From Topomyia yanbarensis (taxonomy: Eukaryota; Arthropoda; Insecta; Diptera; Culicidae): 64,000 bases of DNA. Under the pieces are notes generated by a model that did not search any database, was not told the DNA's origin, and saw nothing but the letters and a program-made list of their open reading frames with translations. The position numbers were made by a program, and so were the translations under genes. Location: assembly GCF_030247195.1 (NCBI RefSeq), contig NC_080670.1, positions 94,584,711-94,648,710 on the forward strand, read 5' to 3'. This document shows positions 54,341-64,000 of the stretch, in pieces; position 1 is the first letter of the stretch, and each line of letters opens with the position of its first letter.

Positions 54341-56042
54341 TCCATTTAAAATATGTGAGGAAGAAAGAGTGGCTATGCAAAACAAGAGATCAAATGAACA
54401 GAAAAAAAACATTTCCAGGTTTTGTCCCAGGACTTTAATAGAGAACATGAAAATTCGATTTGTTTGCATTTGGCAGTGGGCCTTTTTCAAATGTTTGGCT
54501 AGAAATTCCTTACTTCTACAATGAGTCATGTACATGAAAAGTAAAAATGTTAAATTTAACGGAACAATGTATGATGCCGACATCAAATAAAAAATTACAG
54601 CTGAGCGACCTTGTTTGGAAAGTGTTAACATTTGGCAGCGAACCAAACCAAGTTTCTCATACTATGATCGAATCAACAAAAATTCCAAGACCATGTAAAC
54701 AATCTCTCTGAACTGTCAAAAAAGTGAGGTTAAACATTATCATGCAATGTTCTCCACCGAGAGGTTCACTTTAGTTTGTTTACATAACCAATGAACTTTG
54801 TACCGCGACTCACCACTTCATTTGCCGCGTTGCCAGGAACTCAAGCAAAAATATACAAAACAGTGTTGCCTAAACACACATTTTGAGTCCCACCATTCTT
54901 GCAAAGGTGAAAAAAATACTCAACATTCTTGCATTTTTCAAATTTAAAAAAATCATTAAAAAATCACGATAGCTCCAAATAGTCTCATTTCAACGGCAAT
55001 ATTCTTAAAAATGTGTAGTCTTTTGAATAAAAATAAGAAAAAAGGGGGTTAGGTCGGACGAGAAAGGTCTATTATCCTCAACCGTGATGGATCTTCCGGC
55101 TCCTGCAGCCAGTATTTTAGGTTATTATAATTGCGCGTGATTGATCCGGTTATTTCAGCGATAGCAGCCAAGCTTATGCGCTTTTTGCTGGAGACGAAAT
55201 CGTCAGATAACAACATCAACTGCCGTCAATATGTACGAACTGACAGCGGTTGGGGTTGGAACCTTGAGGTTGGACCTGAGTTTCGCAGCCAACGGCATTA
55301 GTAACCGAGACAAATAAAGGTAAGTGTTGTATGGCTATATGTATAAGTGTTTTTTTTAATCAAGGGGGATTCTTTAAGAGACCACTGCCGACTTGGCCGG
55401 GATACTGTCGGATTCATACTGCAACTCTTTCTCCAGCAAGCCTACGTAGATACTCACCCTCCTGTATCTACGTATGCGCTTTCTCCCGCGACCACCGTTG
55501 GGTATTACTTCGGGAGGGGAATATGCTCTTGCACCTTTTCTTTCCTAGGGCTCCTTGACTCCTCGACGGCGCGTGTTCGCTGTGTGGGTGTTTTATCGAA
55601 GATGTAATAATAATAAATAAACATTTATTTATTTATTTGTGTGTATTTACTGATGTGACCAAGGATGTGACTGTCAGTATGCCAACGGGTGTTCGTGAGA
55701 GTATGTGAAGTGTGTGGATAATTTGTGTAATTTCCAAAATACATTTTAACATAGCACAAATGAGAATCTATTTCGTCAACAACTAGGTTGTGTTTACGTT
55801 GTCTCATTCACTCTGCATATGCATACTAGACAAGACCGTCTTCCGATATCCATGCTAAAAAAACTTACTGGAAAGTATAAAACTTTGCATTGAGAATAAA
55901 ACGGAAGAAGCAGATTCATTGTTTTCAAAATTGATTTATGTGAAACAGGCTGACATAACACTCAACTAGATTAAAATTCTTTAAAATATCGGTTAATTTG
56001 AATATCCTCCCTGAATTGGTGGTACAAGAGATAAGAAACAAA
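54341..56042. other. Unassigned stretch
   Basis: Contains a MITE fragment near 54700-54790 and an AT-rich end (AATAATAATAAATAAACATT at about 55603) that may be the tail of a decayed retroelement. ORFs around 55331-55607 are unrecognised. Confidence 0.3.
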
Positions 56043-56519
56043 TCTCGACAAACATATGATTACGGCTTAAAAACCAACTGTCGAAATTCTCTTTGAAAGA
56101 AAATTACGCACAAACCGTTACTGGCTAAACACAGTTCATAGCAGTTAATGGAAGAGGAAACTTCTCTTTTTTGTTTACTATCAAGTTCTGTGATTGGCGA
56201 GTAACGGTTTGTCCGGAATTTCCTTTCAAAGAGAATTTTGACAGTTGGCTTTTAAGCCGTAATCATATCTCGACAAACATATGATTACGGCCTAAAAGCC
56301 AACTGTCAAAATCCACTTTGAATGGAAATTCCGGACAAACCGTTACACGCCAATCACAGATGTTGGTAGTAAACGAAAGAGAAAAGTTTTCTCTTTCATA
56401 AACTGTTGTGAACTGTTTTCGACTATTAACGGTTTGTCTGAAACTTCAATTCAAAGTGGATTTTGGCAGTTGGCTTTTGGGCCGTAATCATATGTTTGTC
56501 GAGATATGTTTGTCGAGAA
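56043..56519. mobile_element. Two adjacent palindromic MITEs of one family
   Basis: Each ~220-bp copy starts TCTCGACAAACATATGATTA and folds back through GCCAACTGTC / GACAGTTGGC and AAACCGTTA / TAACGGTTT. Copy 1 is about 56043-56268, copy 2 about 56268-56519. They abut with the terminal sequence shared. No ORF. Confidence 0.88.
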
Positions 56520-57795
56520 ATCTCATAATCCCCTTGGTCGAATATGACTGAAATTACACGTTAGAAGTTTTTTTTAACACGCGAAAAAGCGAATAAACGT
56601 ATTGTTAAAACCTTTATAATTTAAAAAAAACGATTTAATCCACCTAGCAGTGCGATGACATAATTTAATATCACTGATTGCTCATTCGTTAGATTGCAGA
56701 ACCCATGCGCAGTCTAGGGTGAGACAAAAGTTAGATTCCTACTCCGAGCAACTTTTTGGTTACCATTTGGGTCCGAAAACAACTGAAAATTCTTAGCACG
56801 ATTGGTGAAACTGTATTTTTGCGCCAACGGTTTAAGGTGTTATAATAGGGAAATTGACTTTCACAAATTAATTCTGCCAGGAGTCCCCCATTGCATCCTA
56901 AAAACAAATCGATATGCGATTTTCATAGGAGAATTAACAAAGAACAAAGTCTCGACACTCGTAGAAAAAAATATTGAGCAGAAACTTATTGATGATCTGA
57001 CGATTGATAAAATGTTTATTGTTCCTAGCACCCCTGCTGTTAGCTATCGAATTTTGTGCAATTTGACTTTCTCTTATTGTGTCCAAATTAATGATCTTAA
57101 CTGTTTGGTAGCTACACAAAAGTTTTGAGGGATCAAATGAAGCTTTTTGTGCACAATAAAGGAAAGTTAAAATTGTCCTCCCCTAGGTTGACGGGTTTGA
57201 CGGTAATGCAAACATCATCAAGCATATTTGTGCATCGGTTTTAAAGAACCTCTGACAGATAACTGCTTTAATATGGTTATTGCATTACGCCTCGATAGTG
57301 GTGCATCGAGGAAACCATGAGGGCTTGTGGGTATTTTTAATGTTTTGTGTTTTTTCATACTCTGTACCAGCCCAAACTAACGGTCAGCGTTATGTGCTAG
57401 TCTATCTGTGTATGTATTTGCGACAGATGGCTTATGGAATGGATGCAAAACTGGCGTATAGTGTAGAATAATGGGTAATCCTTCTTGGGATTCGTCGGTT
57501 ACTTTTTACTTGTGCTCAATTCGCGCATTCGATTCGATTTATTTAGGAAGATCGGATTGGATAAAGCAAGGTACGTTTAACTTACCGACGCACGTGAATC
57601 ATCCATTTCCGGCCAGCATTGCATGAAAAACTTCTAACGGTATGCATAAATAAGTATCATTTGCTGCGCTTTAGACGATTTCAAATAGTTTGATTGCATG
57701 TTACATCTTACATGTTATACTACTCATGTGTACCAAAAATAGTATCAATCAATTTTGCTTCTACTAAATTTCTTTCCTTTTTTCTTTATTTGGTA
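56520..57795. other. Stretch with one unrecognised ORF
   Basis: TTTAATCCACCTAGCAGTGC at 56635-56654 is a fragment of the left end of the 20.9-28.1 kb element. An open frame 56802-57128 (+, 108 codons, no ATG at its start) has balanced composition (e.g. HKLILPGVPHCILKTNRYAI) but I cannot place it in any family. It could be a decayed exon or chance. Confidence 0.3.
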
Positions 57796-59775
57796 CAGTA
57801 GGATTCCGTTGTTGACAACAATTTTATTTTTTTCAGTTGCCAAAACCGGAGCCGTGCCAAAAATGAAGCCTTATTTTTGAGTTTTGGTTCAATTTACGAC
57901 TTCAAACATGTTTCAAGGAATTTATTCATGTTTTTATCAAATTCAGGTCGCACAGTGATCACCTTTCATACAAAAGTCGGACAAAACCTCAGAAATGGTT
58001 TGAATATGATGAAAACTTCACATTAGGGTAGTTTTACGTCGCTGAATTCATATTTGGTGTTAATTTTTTATTTTTTACCTCGAAATTTTGGCACCTAGGG
58101 TGGTTTAAAAATTCAACATTTACGAATATAAAGTGCACCATATCTAAAAATTCATTTAAAAAAATTGGTTTAGTGTATTTTTAGCAGAATGCACATTTTT
58201 TCAATTGTTGATAATGCTAAGAGACATTCATAAATTATATTGCGAACACTGGGTAATCAAACATCATCATGCGTCTCCTTCAGACATATCTTGAAAAATC
58301 ACCTTTTTCATACTTCGGGGCAGAAAGGGGCAAAACAAGACATTTATTTTCGAAAAGTACACTAATTTTCAAGAATCGTGCACTACAAGCGATCTTTCCG
58401 AACTGTTTATAAAAAAATACAGCCGCTCTGAATAAATAGTTTTAATTTGATGCACGATTTATTATTTGTTCTTCGTAAAGAGTGACTGAGAAGAAAACCT
58501 TGTATCGACTAAATTGAATGGCAAATATAAGTCCGCCGAATAACCTTAGTAATGAAATCAGTTCGACCCTAATCTGAATGTTAACTAAAACGATATATTC
58601 ATTTGAATAACATAGATTTGAACACATTTTTTTCCAGAATTGATCATCTATTTCACCTTTGAAAGTCTGTAAAAAATCTATCTTTTGTCCTGTCCTCAAG
58701 ACTTAATATTTTGAGAAGACTCTATTCAACCTGTTCACAAACAGAGAAAAATATTAAATCATGAAAAATCCAAAATAAAATTTTGAGATTTTGTACGACA
58801 CTGTGCGTCGTCCAGTAGAATTCTCACAATCTTCACACACTTCTCGAGTACAATACCCCTCATTACGGAGCTGTAACAAATCATTTAATTGTAATCGCTT
58901 TTCTTCGGTCCACTGGACGTCAAAACTCAAACAATTCACTGCATGGTAGTGTTGATTTCGCTACTGGAGCTGTTCTCCATCTTTCTAAAAATTAATGAAC
59001 AACTTTTCAAGAGCCACCCTACCCCAAATCTTTAAAAAAATCGTAAGAAATTAACAATTAACGATAGCCTTGTTTAATCAGCAAACTTGCTTCTATTTAT
59101 TTGTGTTATTATATTGTAAGGCATTGCGCAGGTAAATTTCACACATCACATATTTTGAACACCCTAACCACAAGGACCACCCTAATTGCATTCATTTCAA
59201 AAAATCGCAAAAAAAAACTAACAAATTTGCCAAAGACATCATGAAGCTAAAACAAACTATTTGGGAGCTATCAGTTTTGTATTCCTAAATACGGGCTTTC
59301 GATATGTACTGAAAATTTAGTGCCAAGTTTTGTAGTGACGTCGTAATAATCGGTAATGGGTCTTACTATAAAAAGTGATTCCATCAGACACTAGTTACAC
59401 TGTTACCAGTTATATTTTACATAAATAATACATTTCTATACTTATTGTAATCATTAAATACGGCACGTATAGTGTAAAATATGGTAACCCTTAAATGCAT
59501 AACGCTGTTTTGAAACAACATTGCGAAAAACATCTCAAAATTATCACAGTAATGTATTGAAACTGTGAGACAATTTTAACAATATTTGGAAAAAAATGAC
59601 TCCCATGTTTGGAAATAAAGTCAACTGTGATGTCAATTGATACGAAAAAAATATCTACTGCACACATTTCAAAGATTTATTATGTACAATAAGAATGTTG
59701 CCAAAAATGGAACCCATTTGTTGCCAAAATCGGAGTGTGCCAAAATGGGAGCGTGCCAAAAACGGAATCTTACTG
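57796..59775. mobile_element. 1980-bp TA-flanked inverted-repeat element
   Basis: CAGTAGGATTCCGTT at the left and inverted CAGTAAGATTCCGTT at the right; TA at 57794-57795 and 59776-59777. Inside both ends TTGCCAAAA / GTGCCAAAA is reiterated (at least two copies left, three right). Two short minus-strand ORFs (58442-58699, 58754-58939) are not recognisable as transposase. Confidence 0.88.
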
Positions 59776-59874
59776 TATATTATTTTTTCTTTTATTGCTA
59801 TATCTTAAATTAGATCCATTATAACATTCACTAACACAATAAATTGCTTATTCTCTCATACACACTCACAATCT

Positions 59875-59880
<6 letters not shown>

Positions 59881-59926
<46 letters not shown>
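59881..59926. repeat. (TC)23 microsatellite
   Basis: Perfect TC run. Confidence 0.97.
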
Positions 59927-59929
<3 letters not shown>

Positions 59930-60379
59930 TCAAACGTACAAACGTGGCCTTCGCGATAACACAAATCTGGCCACAAACGCGAACGCCCGCGATCTCGCCA
60001 ACATTCAAACACTCTGGTAATTAAGTAAACGTTTTAGCACATAAATTTACACTCGTCGGTCTCAAGCATTGACCTATCGAAAAATCATGAATCGATCACG
60101 TCCGGAACACTACCCTCGATCATAGCAGCCCAAACTCATGCCTTCAGCTGAACCAATAGAAAAAAATTAAATAGGTTTTATTTTTTGTGGTTCGAATTCA
60201 TCTCGTCAGTAACTAGCACCAACTGGGTGTCTAGTTAGACGATGTATCTAAACTAGTACCCAAATTAGCACTAGTTGGACACACAAAAATTCCAAACAGT
60301 TCACACGACACATGAGAACGTTCAAAGCAACTGACTTTTCCCGAGTGATGTCTCGGGGAGCAAATACAGAAGCTCAGGT
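59927..60379. other. Unassigned stretch
   Basis: The CG-richer 59930-60000 resembles in style the stretch near 61590-61690 (CACGCG, GCGAAC); possibly 5' untranslated parts of related elements. No gene. Confidence 0.25.
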
Positions 60380-60620
60380 TGCAGTGCTATACTCTGTTGT
60401 ACATTATATTCCAGAGCGTTGAGCCGAGTATGGAGCCCTTAGGTACTCCCGTTGTGACCCTAATCGACCTCTGCTTCTATGCTTCCGCCGCGCTCGCGAT
60501 GACTGCGGATGGTGTCCGCCGTCGTGCCTCTGCGATAGTTCGTTTCCACTTTCAGCCTGTTAATGACGATCCTTTTCAGAAGTTTACCAAGGCGTACAGG
60601 CATTAACTGCACATAGGTTG
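60380..60620 (-). pseudogene. Non-LTR reverse transcriptase relic
   Basis: Minus strand: LGKLLKRIVINRLKVE (fingers), then RRGTTADTIRS (the G-F-R-x-G-R-S-T-x-D-A-I equivalent), then in another frame VTTGVPKGSILGSTLWNIMY, the conserved G-V-P-Q-G-S-I-L-G-P-x-L-W-N motif. The first catalytic Asp region between them is deleted. Style matches R1/I-type mosquito elements. Only about 80 residues remain. Confidence 0.78.
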
Positions 60621-60640
60621 CAGAAAAAGGTTGCTGAAAC

Positions 60641-62935
60641 AGCCCTATTGCACACTGATAAGAAGCATAAACAACAAGATTCAGAAAAATGTTGTTCAAA
60701 TGTTGCCTTGTTGTATGGAAATTAACTGAAAAGACGTTCTATATCGCCATAAAAAAATTGAAGCGAATTTTTTCCCAAAACTCCTTAGCCCCCCCCCCCC
60801 CTTCCTAAAATTAGAGCGACGCAAGTCAAAACTCCTAAAGATCACACTATAGCCCCCAGACGATATTTGATAGCATAAGAGCGCATGCTCAGGACTGGCG
60901 GAACGGAGATAAGGAAGATGAGTTCTAGTGTTGAACGTGCTGCACACCATTGCCTGCTTTAGTCTAATGATTAATGTTTTTGTTGTCAATACATTCTCTT
61001 AACGGACTGCTTTGCGGCTAGGCTGACAGTACAAGGGTTCTTGGGTGTTCAGTCCTGCTGGTCCGGCTACAGTTGGACCTCGGATTGGTGGTGCGTTTGC
61101 ATGCGCGAGTCAAATTCGTTAGTTGGGCAAGCGTGGCAGTCCGAGCAGTGAAACAAAACTGTGCACGGAGTTTGGGCTCAGTCGAGCATGATCCTGAAAC
61201 ATTAGAGGTTCGAGCGAAATAACCTATTTGGGTCGCTGGGAGGATCCTAGGGGGTCGAATTCGTATTTTTGATGCCAGATGTCTTTGAGGTGTATGAAGT
61301 GTCGGGATCCGGTGTCATTTCGAAAGAACTTTTTGAAGCAGACCGACTTTTGGGTCAGGATGAGACTTGGGTTTGCAGGCGCAACACGATTGTTTGTGCC
61401 TTGGCGAGCGTACAGTTTTGATATCGGTGAAAGGTGCGCATTGATAATGTTCGATTTGGGCTCGGGTTTCTCGTAAGGTGCTCTAGCTTTTATAATGTGT
61501 CGATTATAACAATTCGGGATGATTTTTAATGGTGCTCTACTTTACATCCCGCGACACCCATTCCCGTGATCTTGTAAACATAAAACATGCAAACGCCACG
61601 CGGTCAAACACGTTACCATACAAATACTACAGCCCTTAGCGAACAAACCTGGTCACACACGCGAACTGGCAATCGCCATCGACAGCCAATTTATCTCTGC
61701 AAGATGAATAACTCCGGCCTATTCGATATCAAAGTTGAGCCTAGCGGCCCCAAATTTAATAAAAATATGTGGTGATATGATGATTTTTGAAAAATATATT
61801 TATGTTCACTTTTCTTCTAGGGAAGAACCACTATGGAGCGGCAGCTCGTTCAGTGAGCCCTTTGCGCGACTTCCGAAGGGACAAGTAACCAGATTGATTT
61901 TGTCTACTGGGTAAGTTGTCTTTGCGCTGCGTTGCGAAGCCCGGTGCTATTTGTAGATTACATATTAACGATTATCATGTTGCTTATAGGTAATTGTACT
62001 CATCTTGCTCGATCATCTTCACTGGTACTAAGGATAGAACAGGAAATTTTGATGTGATACCTACGTAAAGGTAAGCCACGGACTCAGCGACGCTTCCATA
62101 AGTATTACGGAGTTGGATTGCAGAACAGGTATTGTCTAGAATTCGCCACAAACAGACAATGCGACCACAAAATGAATATGGTTTTATGCGGTTGTTTGGT
62201 TAGTCTCCGAGCACGCGAATATTCAGAGCAAACCTATATTTGGGTAAGCTGTCCTTCTATAGATTTAGTAAAGACCACATGATTTGAAAATATAAAAATG
62301 TATACGAATAACCCACAGCTTTATTTATTGTTTTAGGTGACGCCAGATTGCGCTGGATGATCATGCTATCAAAGCACGACGAATACGCATGGAAACAACA
62401 TGTCAATTATAAATAGTTTAACCGCTGATGAGCAATCAGGTGATATGTTCGATTAGCACGACATGCAGGTATATATCCATGGATAAACAGTTGATGTCAA
62501 TAGAAAGTTGTCACTGATGCCAATTCTTCTTCTTCTAGTTCTGGTTATTTTCCGTCGGCCTTTTTCCGCTACGAGGCCAAGCACCGACACCAGAGAGGTA
62601 ACGACTCCCACTATCTGGACTAGATATCCACCCATCAACTCATGGACCCATTCGTTTTCGAGCTCTCCATCGAGACAGAGGTTGTTTTTTCTAGTCCGTA
62701 GTGCTGTGTGAGTCGATAAAGAATAGTGTTAATCCGCATTCAAGGTTATTTTGCCAGTTCGGTTCGGTCCTCAGTCTTTTGTTCGCGTGTGAGGATTAAA
62801 CAATAGCCAGCTATATAAGCTGGATCGGTTCGTCGTTGGACACCAGTTTAAAGCTAAGTGGTTTTTGTCTTTTGTAACACATTTATTGCTTTCTTCCGTC
62901 TGCGCGGGCGCTGACCCCGTGCGTTGACGTTTTCT
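60641..62935. other. Mostly unassigned; right end is probable 5' UTR of the next element
   Basis: C13 homopolymer at 60789-60801. No ORF with motifs. The sequence near 62771 (CTCAGTCTTTTGTTCGCG) could be the 5' start of the non-LTR element whose ORF1 follows; this is inference. Confidence 0.35.
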
Positions 62936-64000
62936 ATGGTTCCCTCTCCGGATGGTCAAATGGAAGTTGAATCGGGTTCAACTTGTAAGGCTCCCCCCGG
63001 CCCAAATGCTATCCAGAACTCTCAACTGGTCCATTTGTGGTCTTCTTTCGGCCCAAGACTAAATCACTGAATCTTCTTCAGATTTCTAGAGACCTGACGG
63101 AACGGTTCTCGGCTGTGACCGAAATTTCAAAGGTCCGCTCGGACAAGATAAGGGTGTTGCTAGCCAACTCAAAGCAGGCAAACGATGTTTCTTGCTGTGA
63201 GCACTTTACGCGGGATTATAACGTGTATATTCCGGCGGTAAGAGTACAATCCGAAGGCGTCGTAACCGATGAGAGTTTGACGTGCGAGGATCTACTGAAG
63301 TACGGGGTTGGCCGATTCAGAGACCGCTTACTTCAGCCAGTTAAAATACTTGAGTGCAAACGTTTGCACTCAGTAGTAGTTGCGGGGGATGGTTCAAAAA
63401 CGTACCCCCAATCAAACTCTTATCGGGTGACCTTCGCTGGTACCGCTTTGCCAAATTTCGTCCTCTTGCACAGGGTTCGTCTGCCTGTGCGTCTGTTTGT
63501 GCCGCGGGTCATGAATTGCACAAAGTGTAAACAACTGGGTCACACAGCCACCCATTGTAGCAATAAGGCCCGCTGTGGAAAATGCGGGGAGAATCATCTA
63601 GATGATTCGTGCAGTAGGCAAGCCGAAAAGTGTCCTTACTGTGCGGAGAGTCTGCATGATATCTCGGCATGTCCCGCGTACAAACTACGCGGGGATAAAC
63701 TGAAACGTTCCTTTGCGAGGCGATCCAAACATTCTTTCGCAGAAATGTTAAAGAATGCTACGCCACCATCCTCAGCAAACATCTATACTCACTTGCCTCC
63801 TGACGAGGGCGAGGCTGGTAACCCACAAGAGGGAACATCTACTAGGGTGCCTAGAATTTATAGGAAGAGGAGGAACATTTCCTCTCGTAAAGTTCCTTGT
63901 AAAGGCCAGAAGGTGTCCCTTGAGGGGGCTCCGAAAGTCACATCTATTGGAAGTGTTGCAACCAAACCGAAGCAATTAGCTCCTGGTCTCGGAGGATTAA
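62936..64000 (+). pseudogene. Non-LTR retrotransposon ORF1 (gag-like), partial
   Basis: ATG at 62936 opens MVPSPDGQMEVESG. After the C6 run near 62990 the frame shifts by one, and the main frame runs open to the window end: GPFVVFFRPKTKSLNLLQIS, VLLANSKQANDV, TCEDLLKYGVGRF. Three zinc knuckles follow: CTKCKQLGHTATHC, CGKCGENHLDDSC (three instead of four residues before His) and CPYCAESLHDISAC. A basic tail comes after. Such ORF1 proteins bind element RNA in the I/Jockey groups. Apart from the frameshift near the start no stop is seen in about 325 codons, so this may be the youngest element here, or the shift may be a sequencing error. Confidence 0.85.

Noticed and set aside
55331..55607. Two overlapping ORFs of 75 and 86 codons
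   Set aside because: No recognisable motif; more likely part of a decayed element ending in the AT-rich tail near 55600.

Overview
The window looks like a slice of transposon-rich insect heterochromatin or intergenic DNA, most likely from a culicid mosquito (Aedes-like). The organism is inferred, not read directly. The basis is the mix of elements seen together: Jockey and LOA/I-type non-LTR elements with zinc-knuckle ORF1, several Ty3/gypsy lineages, BEL/Pao, and many short TA-flanked or hAT-like MITEs. I see no intact host protein-coding gene. Every recognisable coding stretch is a retroelement gene, mostly broken, or the relic of a host gene (histone H3 and glycogen branching enzyme). No tRNA, rRNA, CRISPR or bacterial-style operon was seen.

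Layout. 1-857: 3' end of a Jockey-type retrotransposon; the window starts inside its catalytic Asp-Asp pair. 858-7749: two copies of a ~2.6 kb segment carrying tandem TATA/initiator core promoters, one of them nested in a TA-flanked inverted-repeat element that itself sits inside a histone H3 pseudogene. 7752-10660: a ~0.8 kb tandem repeat whose units each carry a decayed H3 fragment. 10719-11149: a (TA)n tract. 11497-15801: a decayed Ty3/gypsy gag-pol (gypsy-C) with three phase-compatible GT-AG gaps. 16016-20173: a cluster of MITEs, including a 1.2 kb foldback hAT-like element with an exact 8-bp target duplication. 20911-28124: 14 copies of a ~500-bp tandem repeat with higher-order (dimer) structure.

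28481-41311: a Ty3/gypsy element (gypsy-A, + strand) with two protease domains. It is interrupted by a second copy of the 1.35 kb inverted-repeat element and, in RT, by a block of two minus-strand elements: a LOA-type non-LTR element (31836-36079) and a second gypsy (gypsy-B, 36080-39630) with one recognisable LTR. 41312-49075: a BEL/Pao element (- strand) bounded by matching 99-bp LTR portions, with another TA-flanked element inside gag. 49299-51998: further MITEs. 52150-52800: glycogen branching enzyme pseudogene. 54257-59775: minisatellite, twin palindromic MITEs and a 2 kb inverted-repeat element. 60380-60620: non-LTR RT relic. 62936-64000: ORF1 of another non-LTR element, with three zinc knuckles, running off the window end.

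The region reads as a stack of insertions with readable order. The H3 pseudogene, gypsy-A protease linker and BEL gag each act as an empty-site reference that fixes the ends and TA target duplication of the element inserted in them.
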